Source: a virus. Taken from it: a DNA stretch of 24,210 nt. The stretch lies in the IMG/VR virus record IMGVR_UViG_3300049445_000017, positions 1-24,210 of that record; one strand, given 5' to 3'. How positions within the stretch are numbered: position 1 is the stretch's first letter; the number at the start of each line of letters is the position of its first letter. Made by a program: the position numbers and the translations under genes. Positions 14,600 to 22,400 of the stretch are shown here, one piece after another. The notes under the pieces are model-generated. The model was not told where the DNA came from. It saw nothing but the letters and a program-made list of their open reading frames with translations, and searched no databases.

Positions 14600-15220
14600 A
14601 TGGCTGATATCCTACTTGATACTGAATCTGCACCCGGTACACCTGCTGCTGGACAGATAGTATGCTTTGGTGACAGTAGTAATAAACAGTGGGCGCAGAA
14701 GAATGATGCTGGTATATATCAAGGAGACTTGAATACAGCAGCCGTTGCAACGATTGGTTCACATTCAGCCGACACTTACTATAAAGGCATTCAGTTACCG
14801 TCATTCTCTATGCAGCCAGGTATGACCTGGGAATGGGTATTTCCAGTTTCAAAAACAGCCGGTGTCGCTGCTCCGGCGTATACTATTCGTATTGGTGCTG
14901 CACAAACCATTGCTGATACAGCAGTATTGACTATAAATGGTCCTGCTCAAACAGCAGTTGTTGACCAAGGTATTGTTCGCATCATTGTAGTTTGCCGTAG
15001 CGTTAGCGGTGCTGGTGTATTGCAGGGAGCTGTGTGGCTACAACATAATCTTCAAATTACAGGATTAGCTAATACTCCAGCCGGTATGGCTATCAACGAG
15101 GGAACATCAGCCGGATTTGCTAACAATGCTCTTGGAGGTCAGTTCATTGGATTGTCTGTAAATCCTGGTGCTTCTGCTGCGTGGGTAGTTAACCTAGTTT
15201 CGCTCAAATGTTGGTATTAG
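14600..15220 (+). CDS. Beta-rich fibre or tail-tip protein
   Basis: A 206-residue Ala/Gly/Thr/Val-rich protein with low charge. It contains Trp-Ala-Gln-Lys-Asn-Asp-Ala-Gly-Ile-Tyr-Gln-Gly (about 31-42), Pro-Gly-Met-Thr-Trp-Glu-Trp-Val-Phe-Pro-Val-Ser (about 73-84) and a C-terminal beta part ending Leu-Lys-Cys-Trp-Tyr. These are jelly-roll-like strands suited to a fibre head or an attachment domain. One base separates it from the collagen-like gene, and it has no Shine-Dalgarno, so it is translationally coupled. Host-binding head domain encoded separately from the collagen shaft is a reasonable hypothesis. No carbohydrate-binding signature is recognised. Confidence 0.65.
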   Translation: MADILLDTESAPGTPAAGQIVCFGDSSNKQWAQKNDAGIYQGDLNTAAVATIGSHSADTYYKGIQLPSFSMQPGMTWEWVFPVSKTAGVAAPAYTIRIGAAQTIADTAVLTINGPAQTAVVDQGIVRIIVVCRSVSGAGVLQGAVWLQHNLQITGLANTPAGMAINEGTSAGFANNALGGQFIGLSVNPGASAAWVVNLVSLKCWY

Positions 15221-15224
15221 AATT

Positions 15225-15229
15225 AGGAG
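15225..15229 (+). promoter_or_regulatory. Shine-Dalgarno AGGAG
   Basis: AGGAG six bases before ATG 15236 in a 15-base gap. It is the only clear Shine-Dalgarno inside the fibre block (11820-16892). Confidence 0.8.
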
Positions 15230-15235
15230 ATTAGA

Positions 15236-15580
15236 ATGGCTCGTACACCAAAGCGACTTGTTGGACCGGCTCTTATCGCTACTGGTCCAACGACTGTTTA
15301 TACTGTTCCAGCACTTACGAAGACTATTATCAGACAGATTCATTTGTCGAATCCATCTGGTTCACCAGTGACATTCACCTTATCGATTGGTGCTGATGCT
15401 GCTGGTACTAGACTTTGGTCTACCTATTCAATTCCAGCCGCTGCTGCCGGAGTTTCTGATTCTGTACGTGATATCTTCATGTATGAAATCATGGATGCTG
15501 CTGAAATTCTCACTATTTCAGCCGGTACTAACAACATTCTCAATATCACCGTTTCTGGCGATGAAATTACGCTTGGATAA
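15236..15580 (+). CDS. Small beta-sandwich tail protein
   Basis: A 114-residue protein. After a basic start (Arg-Thr-Pro-Lys-Arg), it has the pattern Thr-Val-Tyr-Thr-Val-Pro-x-Leu-Thr-Lys-Thr-Ile-Ile-Arg-Gln-Ile-His-Leu-Ser-Asn (about 20-40), followed by strands ending in Ile-Leu-Thr-Ile-Ser-Ala-Gly. This strand order is commonly seen in small tail proteins of podo- and siphophages, where it builds beta-sandwich decorations. It has its own ribosome-binding site and a TAATG to the next gene. Its partner is probably the next fibre protein. Confidence 0.65.
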   Translation: MARTPKRLVGPALIATGPTTVYTVPALTKTIIRQIHLSNPSGSPVTFTLSIGADAAGTRLWSTYSIPAAAAGVSDSVRDIFMYEIMDAAEILTISAGTNNILNITVSGDEITLG

Positions 15581-16227
15581 TGGCTTCAAGATTACAAGAT
15601 GTTATACAGAGAGGGTTGTCGGCTGCTAGACCATTAGCTACAGCCGTCGCACCCGGAACTCTGTATTATTCAAGTGACTTATCTATTACTGAAAGGTCTG
15701 ATGGTACTACCTGGCAGACCTATACTGATGGTGGAGGCGGCGCCGGTTCTACATCTGTAGCTAAACTAGCAGCTCCATTTGTAGTTGAAGCAGAAGAAGT
15801 TGTATATGAGCCACCATTACCATTCCCTGGACCTCCGGGGCCAGCAGGCTCAATTACAACTGCGCAAAGAACACATCAGATTGGTATTACAGTAGATGGT
15901 GCTGGTTCAGCAATTTCTACAGGAACTAAAGGATATAAATCGTTTCCAGTAGCAGGTGTGATTACTAGGGTTAGGTTGTTAGCTGACCAAGTAGGTTCGG
16001 CTGTTGTTGATATCTGGAAGGATACATTTGCTGCTTATCCGCCAACAGTTGCTGATACTATTACTGCTGCTGCTAAACCTACGCTTACGGCTGCTGACCA
16101 CTCAGAAGATACAGGATTAGCTGGTTGGACAACAGCAGTAGCGGCTGGAGATGTATTTGGATTCCATGTTGATTCTGCTGCTACAATTCAGAGACTGACT
16201 CTTGAATTGACTATAGTTGTAACCTAA
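15580..16227 (+). CDS. Fibre-like protein sharing an anchor module with the collagen fibre
   Basis: A 215-residue protein. Residues 24-60 (Pro-Gly-Thr-Leu-Tyr-Tyr-Ser-Ser-Asp...Arg-Ser-Asp-Gly-Thr-Thr-Trp...Gly-Gly-Gly-Gly) match the anchor segment of the collagen-like fibre in order and spacing. After a linker, Pro-Gly-Pro-Pro-Gly-Pro-Ala-Gly (83-90) is a minimal collagen-like remnant. The C-terminal domain (about 95-215) is beta-rich with Thr-Val-Asp-Gly-Ala-Gly-Ser-Ala-Ile-Ser-Thr-Gly, typical of fibre heads. It probably attaches to the same site as the collagen-like fibre or forms a second fibre. It has TAATG junctions on both sides. Confidence 0.7.
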   Translation: MASRLQDVIQRGLSAARPLATAVAPGTLYYSSDLSITERSDGTTWQTYTDGGGGAGSTSVAKLAAPFVVEAEEVVYEPPLPFPGPPGPAGSITTAQRTHQIGITVDGAGSAISTGTKGYKSFPVAGVITRVRLLADQVGSAVVDIWKDTFAAYPPTVADTITAAAKPTLTAADHSEDTGLAGWTTAVAAGDVFGFHVDSAATIQRLTLELTIVVT

Positions 16228-16892
16228 TGGCTATTGCATTTGTCAACGGAAATGCTGGATTCAGTGCTGGTTCAACTGGTACTGTTGCGTCAGCAGCATT
16301 TGTCTTAACTGCTGGCAATACTGTAATAGTTGGTATCAGAAATGGCAATGATACTATTCCAGTATTGTCAGTGGCTGATACAGCAGGTAATGTATATAGA
16401 TTTGCTGGTAAGACTAAAGTAGCATCTCAAACTAATGCTGAGCTTTGGTATTGTACTAATTGTCTTGGTAACGCTACAAATGTTGTTACTGCAACACTCT
16501 CAGGTGCCGATGCTTCGAGAGGAATAGCATTAGTTCAATTTAGCGGATTGGCTACTGTAAGCCCATTGGATGTTTTGGAGAATGATTTCAAGGCATCCGG
16601 AGCTGATATCTTATCTACCGCATGGACTACAGGAGTAGCTAACTCAGTTGTAATAGCATTCTGTAATATTGCTAACACTGGTACTGCTTGGACTGTTCCT
16701 GCTGGATACACTCAGGGATGTCAGGATGCTAGCAATGTCACACAAATGATTTATCAGATATTCTCTAGCATACAAACAGCTCAAACTGTAACTGGTAAGA
16801 ATACTGATGCATCGGCTAAAACTCTTATAACTTCAAGTTTCCATGTAACAATTAGCGGTGGTGGAGGCGGAGAAACATCTTCTGTATTCTAA
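16227..16892 (+). CDS. Beta-rich (Ig-like) tail protein
   Basis: A 221-residue Thr/Ala/Val/Asn-rich protein, low in charge, with strands such as Thr-Val-Ile-Val-Gly-Ile-Arg-Asn-Gly-Asn and Leu-Val-Gln-Phe-Ser-Gly-Leu. The pattern resembles Ig-like or carbohydrate-binding sandwiches on virion tips. The end is a Gly-rich stretch (Gly-Gly-Gly-Gly-Gly-Glu-Thr) like a flexible tail. Four Cys residues are scattered rather than in a metal pattern. It closes the fibre block and is coupled by TAATG to the GNAT-like gene. Confidence 0.65.
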   Translation: MAIAFVNGNAGFSAGSTGTVASAAFVLTAGNTVIVGIRNGNDTIPVLSVADTAGNVYRFAGKTKVASQTNAELWYCTNCLGNATNVVTATLSGADASRGIALVQFSGLATVSPLDVLENDFKASGADILSTAWTTGVANSVVIAFCNIANTGTAWTVPAGYTQGCQDASNVTQMIYQIFSSIQTAQTVTGKNTDASAKTLITSSFHVTISGGGGGETSSVF

Positions 16893-17275
16893 TGAGTATA
16901 AGACCAATGGAAGATAGGGATTTGGCAACTGTAAAGGAAATCCACGATAAGTATTTCAGCGATGAATTTGGATTTCCTAACTTCAATAACAACATTTTGT
17001 GCAAGTTTGTTATTGAGGGTGATGACGGTCAAATCAAATGCGCTACCGGAGTTCGTGTTATTGCTGAAATGGTAAGTATCACCGACCAGGCAATAACGGC
17101 CAGAGAAAAAAGAGAGATTCTATTACAAGCCTTGAGCACATCTGCATACATGGCTAATAAGAACGGATTCAATCAATTACATGCCTTCGTCCAAGGTTAC
17201 ACTTGGAATGACATACTCAAGAAAGTCGGCTTTAGAGATTGTAAAGGCAATGCTCTAGTAATTGATTGCAGGTGA
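16892..17275 (+). CDS. GNAT-like acetyltransferase-fold protein, degenerate acetyl-CoA loop
   Basis: A 127-residue protein. The N-terminal Ile-Arg-Pro-Met-Glu-Asp-Arg-Asp-Leu-Ala-Thr-Val-Lys-Glu-Ile-His is the usual first strand/helix of GNAT proteins, and the C-terminal Leu-Lys-Lys-Val-Gly-Phe-Arg-Asp...Leu-Val-Ile-Asp is the usual last strand-helix-strand. Between them (60-95) the acetyl-CoA pyrophosphate loop Gln/Arg-x-x-Gly-x-Gly/Ala is not present: I see Ala-Arg-Glu-Lys-Arg-Glu-Ile-Leu-Leu-Gln-Ala-Leu. So this is a divergent GNAT, possibly inactive, or one binding a different ligand. Its neighbours are tail and ejection genes. Its stop lies within AGGTGA, which also serves the next start. 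Role unknown. Confidence 0.65.
   Translation: MSIRPMEDRDLATVKEIHDKYFSDEFGFPNFNNNILCKFVIEGDDGQIKCATGVRVIAEMVSITDQAITAREKREILLQALSTSAYMANKNGFNQLHAFVQGYTWNDILKKVGFRDCKGNALVIDCR
17270..17275 (+). promoter_or_regulatory. AGGTGA Shine-Dalgarno overlapping a stop
   Basis: AGGTGA contains the TGA of the GNAT-like gene and lies 4 bases before ATG 17280. It favours ATG 17280 over the upstream TTG 17262 and couples the two genes. A similar AGGTGA (23434-23439) over a stop precedes ATG 23442. Confidence 0.65.
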
Positions 17276-17279
17276 CATT

Positions 17280-18242
17280 ATGGCAAAAGGCGATGATGAG
17301 AAAGTTGCTGCCGGAATCAAACAGCAATCTGGAATTCAGCAACAGAATGCCCAAGTTCAGACTGATAGAACTAATCAAGCTAATGATGCTTTCTACGGTA
17401 GTCCACAACAGCAAGCTGCTGTAAGTGGTAATAATTCTACTGCTCAACCTCAAGGTCAAACTCAAGCTAGTGGTGGGCAGCCACCTGCTTATGACCCGAA
17501 GGATGAGAAATCTGTTGATGCTTATCTAGACTATATGGGTCAACAGCCGGGTGTGAATCCGTCTGTTAAGAATGATAGAGCTTATTGGAAAGGTAAAATG
17601 ATGGCGGATACCAATGCAGGTGGATTGGGTCCGGATGCTAATTATGTTAAAGGTAAAATGATGACACCTGAAGGTGCGCCTGCTGGTAGTAATGGCAGTC
17701 CACAACAAGGTGGTGCTCTTGGTACAGCAATGGGTCAGCAAGGCGATATAATGAGCCGTGCTACCAATTTTGCTGATACTGGTGGATTTAGTCCAGCAGA
17801 TTTAGCTAATATCCGTGCTCGTGCTGTATCTCCTGTTAGAGCTGTATATGCCAATGCAATGGCTAACTTGAATAGGCAACGTGCTATTCAGGGTGGCTAT
17901 TCACCTGGCTTTAGTACGGCTACTGGTAGAATGGCTAGAGAACAAGGTCAAGCTACTGCTGATGCTGGTACTAATGCTGAATCTAGCATTGCTCAAATGG
18001 TGCAGCAAGGTAAGCTAGGTGGTATTGGAGCAATGACTAGTGGATATGGTGCTACACCTGGATTGGCTAAAATGGTTGGAGACCAAGCATTAGGTCAAGA
18101 GAACGTCCAACTTGGTCAGCAATCGTCTGGTCAGAATCTAACTACTCAGCAACAGGCTAAAGCCAATGCTGAACGTGGTAGCGTTATGAATACTGTTGGT
18201 GGTATTGCTAAAATCGGTGGCGCTATTGCGCTAGGTGCATAA
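17280..18242 (+). CDS. Internal virion / ejection protein (probable), Gln- and Gly-rich
   Basis: A 320-residue protein. Residues 1-75 are Gln/Asn/Ser-rich and low-complexity. A repeat with a 20-residue period puts Lys-Gly-Lys-Met-Met at two places about residues 104-108 and 124-128. Residues about 165-270 are Ala/Gly/Arg-rich helix with Asn-Arg-Gln-Arg-Ala-Ile-Gln-Gly-Gly-Tyr. The last 18 residues form a small hydrophobic, Gly/Ala/Ile-rich helix that could enter a membrane. It is the first of three consecutive genes without enzymatic motifs that together look like the podoviral ejection set (P22 gp7/gp20/gp16 or T7 gp14-16 in role, not clear in sequence). ATG 17280 is favoured over TTG 17262. 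Confidence 0.65.
   Translation: MAKGDDEKVAAGIKQQSGIQQQNAQVQTDRTNQANDAFYGSPQQQAAVSGNNSTAQPQGQTQASGGQPPAYDPKDEKSVDAYLDYMGQQPGVNPSVKNDRAYWKGKMMADTNAGGLGPDANYVKGKMMTPEGAPAGSNGSPQQGGALGTAMGQQGDIMSRATNFADTGGFSPADLANIRARAVSPVRAVYANAMANLNRQRAIQGGYSPGFSTATGRMAREQGQATADAGTNAESSIAQMVQQGKLGGIGAMTSGYGATPGLAKMVGDQALGQENVQLGQQSSGQNLTTQQQAKANAERGSVMNTVGGIAKIGGAIALGA
17589..17663 (+). repeat. Short direct repeat, 60-base spacing
   Basis: AAAGGTAAAATGATG occurs at 17589-17603 and 17649-17663, exactly 60 bases apart and in frame, encoding Lys-Gly-Lys-Met-Met twice. It suggests a 20-residue duplication that has diverged elsewhere. Confidence 0.8.
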
Positions 18243-19471
18243 TGGGGCTTGTTGATTTCTTCCGCCAAAAGAATGCATATGGTGGAGACCAATCTGGCGC
18301 TATGGCTGGAATGTCTCCTGGGTATAGCAATCCCAACTTGCAACCTTTCTCTGGTACTCAAGATATACCACAGGCACCCCCAGATGCATTAGCTCCACCT
18401 CCTGATGATTCCGGCTATGGTCAGGGAGACATGGATACATCTCCTGTAATCACTGATACTAGCCGTTCAACTAGAGATACTGATGCTCTTAGAGATTTAG
18501 CTGGTCAATATCCAAATAGAGAGGATTATAAGCCTTCAATCTTGCGAAGAATTGGTGCTGGATTCGTCGGATATAATGAGGGTTCTAGAGCAGCAAGTGC
18601 ATATAAAGATGCACCTTATAATGATGCTGTAACTGACTGGAGCAATAAGATTAAGCCTGCTGAGAATATTGCCAACCTTGAACGATATGGTAATACTGAT
18701 GCAACTCGTGGTGCATATCAGCAAGGAAGTCTGGCTATTCGGCAGGGTGAATCAGACAGGAAAAAAACTGCTGATGAACAAAGATACGAAGTAGCTAAAG
18801 ATAAGCTTGTTGTTTCTCATCAAAGGGCTGATGATGCGCAAAGAAAGATTGATGCAGTAATTAAGAATAATAATTTAACTGCTTCTGAGAAAGCAACCCT
18901 TACACAGAAATTCCAGAAAGATTTGATTGCAGCTAGGGCTGATGCAGCTATACATCTTCAAACATTACGTGGTGCTCAGAAAACTGGGCAAATTGCTCAA
19001 AGTGGTGATATTAGAAAAGATATTGAAGATTTACGTAGTTCTAATGCTGCTGATTTGGTTGGAGCTAGGGGTGAGCAAGCTAGACAAACTAAAGCTGCTC
19101 CTGGCTCTGCTGGTAGCACGCCTACACAGCAAAGAACTGGAATAATGAATAGAGCTGGTCAACTTGCTCGTGAACATCCGGAATGGGCTGACCATGTTAC
19201 TATTGATACTAACACTCAACAGGTTAAAGTTGCCCCTACTGGTACATTTTCTGGACCAGATGCTAAAACTCGTGCTGCCATTATGCAGTATTTGAATGGC
19301 ACTGGTGATAATGGTACTCAAGGTCAAACCGCTCCAAAAGGACCGCCAACTGCTAATAAGACAGAACCTGGATATATTGCCGTTGCTGATTCTACTGGTA
19401 AAGTAGTTGCTCAGATTCCAGTTGGCGATGTAGAGAAGCTGGATAAGACTAAGTATCATGTGGTGAAGTGA
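18242..19471 (+). CDS. Internal virion protein (probable), coiled coil
   Basis: A 409-residue protein. It opens Met-Gly-Leu-Val-Asp-Phe-Phe, then a Pro/Gln/Asp-rich disordered stretch (about 30-80). A Gly/Ala turn (Arg-Ile-Gly-Ala-Gly-Phe-Val-Gly-Tyr) lies at 103-111, and a long charged helical section with coiled-coil spacing at about 160-260. A Gly/Thr-rich linker and a C-terminal region with Pro-Gly-Tyr-Ile-Ala-Val-Ala-Asp (about 375-390) follow. No catalytic motif is visible. It sits between two other ejection-type proteins and is coupled by TAATG in and TGATG out. Its role in the inner core or DNA ejection is inferred from neighbours and style. Confidence 0.65.
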   Translation: MGLVDFFRQKNAYGGDQSGAMAGMSPGYSNPNLQPFSGTQDIPQAPPDALAPPPDDSGYGQGDMDTSPVITDTSRSTRDTDALRDLAGQYPNREDYKPSILRRIGAGFVGYNEGSRAASAYKDAPYNDAVTDWSNKIKPAENIANLERYGNTDATRGAYQQGSLAIRQGESDRKKTADEQRYEVAKDKLVVSHQRADDAQRKIDAVIKNNNLTASEKATLTQKFQKDLIAARADAAIHLQTLRGAQKTGQIAQSGDIRKDIEDLRSSNAADLVGARGEQARQTKAAPGSAGSTPTQQRTGIMNRAGQLAREHPEWADHVTIDTNTQQVKVAPTGTFSGPDAKTRAAIMQYLNGTGDNGTQGQTAPKGPPTANKTEPGYIAVADSTGKVVAQIPVGDVEKLDKTKYHVVK

Positions 19472-22400
19472 TGCCTCAACAGCCACCTAGCGACCTATAC
19501 GCAACACAGCCACCACCAGATTTATATGGTGATACGCCTGCACCTAAAGATACTTCATTTGGCGATTCAGTAATGAGTGCGTGGCATACTGCTACGGACC
19601 CATTGCTATCTAAAATTAAAATGAATGGGGTGCAGATATTTGACCCTAAAGCCGCTGCCGATTATTATGACCCTGCTAATGCAGACCCAACTAAGCAAGC
19701 TAGAATCCCTGATTGGGTTCCTATGGTTGGTGGTGGAACATACAGGTCTTTAGGTGCTGGTACTCTAGAGGGTGCTGGAAATACAGTTAATAGTCTTTCC
19801 ACCCCACAGAATCTAGCTACACTTGGTGCATTCAAAGGTGCTAGCACTTTAGGCAAAGTTGCACCATTAGCGGCTAAGGGATTGAGATATGCTGGTGGTG
19901 CTCTATCTGCACCAATAGCTGCTCATGGTGTTGCTACGGCTGCGGATTCGAGTCAGCCAGTTTCAAATAGACTATTTGCCATTCCTGAGATTGCTGGTGG
20001 CATGGTGGGAATGCACTCTGGGTTCTCTGGTCCTAGACCGCAGGTTAAACCTAATTTAGCTCCTGGTGGTGTTCAGCCTGATACTGCTGCATCTACCAAT
20101 CAGGCTATTATTGAGGCACGCCAGAGAGCCGATGCAATCATTAAGAGTCCTAACTCTAATGAGTTGCTTAAGCCTGAAGAAATTCCAGCCGCTAAAGCAC
20201 GATACGATGAGCTATATAAAAAGGGAATTAATGACCCCACTAACTTTACTATGGGTGAAGCCAAAGAAGGCATTAAGCTGTATGATAAGCTTAAGGCTGT
20301 TAACTTTGGTAAGTCTGGTATTCCCGGTGCTGAAGATGATTTAGTTCAGAAAGCACCGGACCCAAACTTCCCTGGTAATGCTAGATTTGGCATGGAGCCG
20401 GCTGACCAAACTGGTAAGCTACCAATCAATGAAAACGATTGGCAATCTCAGAATCTAAAGCCTGGTGGTCTACCAGATAGTGCTCCGGGTGCATTACCTA
20501 TTACAGAACAGGATTGGGAATCACCAGCACTTAAGCCTGGTGGTATGATGCAGAACGCATCACCTGAATTTGACCCTAGCACACTAAATCTTGAGAAGCA
20601 AGCACCACCTAAAGGTAACAGAGCCAAGCAAACTTTTAAGAACGGCATTCGCCAACCAGCACAGGAGTATCCTGGGTTTAAGGGCGTAGTGCCTGATGAG
20701 GCTGTAGCAGGACATGATGAGGCTGCTAATAGTCTTACGGACTGGATTAAGAAACTAGCCACAGATGAAACTGGTGAACTTGACCTAGATTCTTTACGCA
20801 GAGCATTTACTAGAGAATCTAGCAAGACAACGGCTGGACCTCCTGAAGAAGAAATGCCTGATGTCAATGAAGTAGGAAGACCTACTAGACCAGGAACATT
20901 TCCCAGAGTAAATCCGCATGATATGAGTGCGGAAGATATGAGATTTATCAATGGTCTTCCAGATGAGCATATTGAAGATTTCATTGATAGGATGTCTAAT
21001 AATCGTAATTATGATACTGAGACTGGTCAGCGCTTACTGAATCATGCTAGAGACGTACTGGATGCTAGAGAGGCTGATAGAGCTAGCGGTACGTCTAGTC
21101 CAGCTACTACAGTTGGTGGATACGAAGGTCTTGAAAATCCTAGAGAGAATCCTAATATTGGATATGACCCCAATACAGGTGAAAGAATTAATTTAGATAC
21201 GGGTGAAGTGTCTCCATTACCAGATGAAGGTAGTGAAGGTTATTTTGGTGATGAGGAACCACCTGAAACACCAGGAGAAGCTCTTACTAGAAGGTCAGAA
21301 GGATGGAAAAGATATCAGCGTGAATCAGCAATAGAAGGTAAAAGGAAATCTCTTGAAGAGGTTGATGCTGCTAAAAAGAAAACTCCCGGTCAACGTCTTA
21401 GTGGAATAGTTGGCGAAGGTAGAGCTAATCAGCTTACCAGTGGTGAAAGAGTAATTCAATCTGATGAAGCTCCTAATAGAGTTGCTGGAAATAAAAAGGC
21501 TCTTCGTAATAGCACTATTGAATTTTGGAATAAGTGGGCTGATAGTGAGCTAAGACAAGAAGAACCAAATCCAGATAAGCCAGGAATTGAACACGTACAA
21601 GATGATAAGCTATTCCCTGACTATCTTAAGATGGTATATAGGGATGATGCTGGCAATCCCATTGGTGTACTTAAAACCAATATGCATGGTGATGGTATTA
21701 GTACACTAGCCGTTGATTCCAAGCTTGGATTACGTCGCGGTAAGGTAACATTTGAACTACTTAAACAAGCATTTGACCGTGGTATCAATGAGCCATCTGG
21801 TATTACATCTGACCTAACTAAGAATCTCATTGAACGTGTTAGAAAACTAGTCAAGGATGAAAAGGGTGAACTTGACCTAGATTCTATCTACAGTGCTATC
21901 AATGACATATTTAATGGGGTCAAGAAAGCCGCTGGTAAGTTCTTTAGTGATGAGAGTGGTTCTGTTGACCCTGCCATCCTTAGCAGGCTATCTGCTCTAT
22001 TTGAGAAGCAGAAGAATGGTGCTCTCTCACCAGAGGAAATGAAAGAGGCTACAGACCTTGCTAAGCAAGCCCAACAGGGTGGTGGTGTTAAGGCAACAGC
22101 GTTAAAGAATAAGGATGTAATTGGTGCAGCGGCTAGTGGTAATCAGCCACCTAATCAACCGCCATCTGGTAAGCAGCCTATTCCTGAAGGAGCTGAATTT
22201 CCTCAAGGAAACACCGCTGACCCAGTATTAGCTAGGTCTATCAAGTATGTACCTGAATCTCAGTTCTTGAATAAACTGTCTAATCTTAGCAGTAAAACGG
22301 CTAGGATGGTTCTTGGTACTCACATTCCAGGAACAGCATACTCATTTCACGGAATGAATGTTGCTGTTAGGAATACTCTGTTTGGACCAGACTTCAATCC

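Noticed and set aside
11820-16892. Search for a diversity-generating retroelement variable region in the fibre genes
   Set aside because: No reverse transcriptase gene and no near-identical template/variable repeat pair was seen in the window.
17262-17279. TTG 17262 as start of the 320-residue protein
   Set aside because: ATG 17280 lies 4 bases after AGGTGA and avoids overlap with the GNAT-like gene.
20448-20984. 178-codon reverse-strand open frame inside the ejection protein gene
   Set aside because: Antisense shadow of a long coding frame, Ser/Gly/Pro/Leu-rich, no promoter or start signal, no neighbours on that strand.
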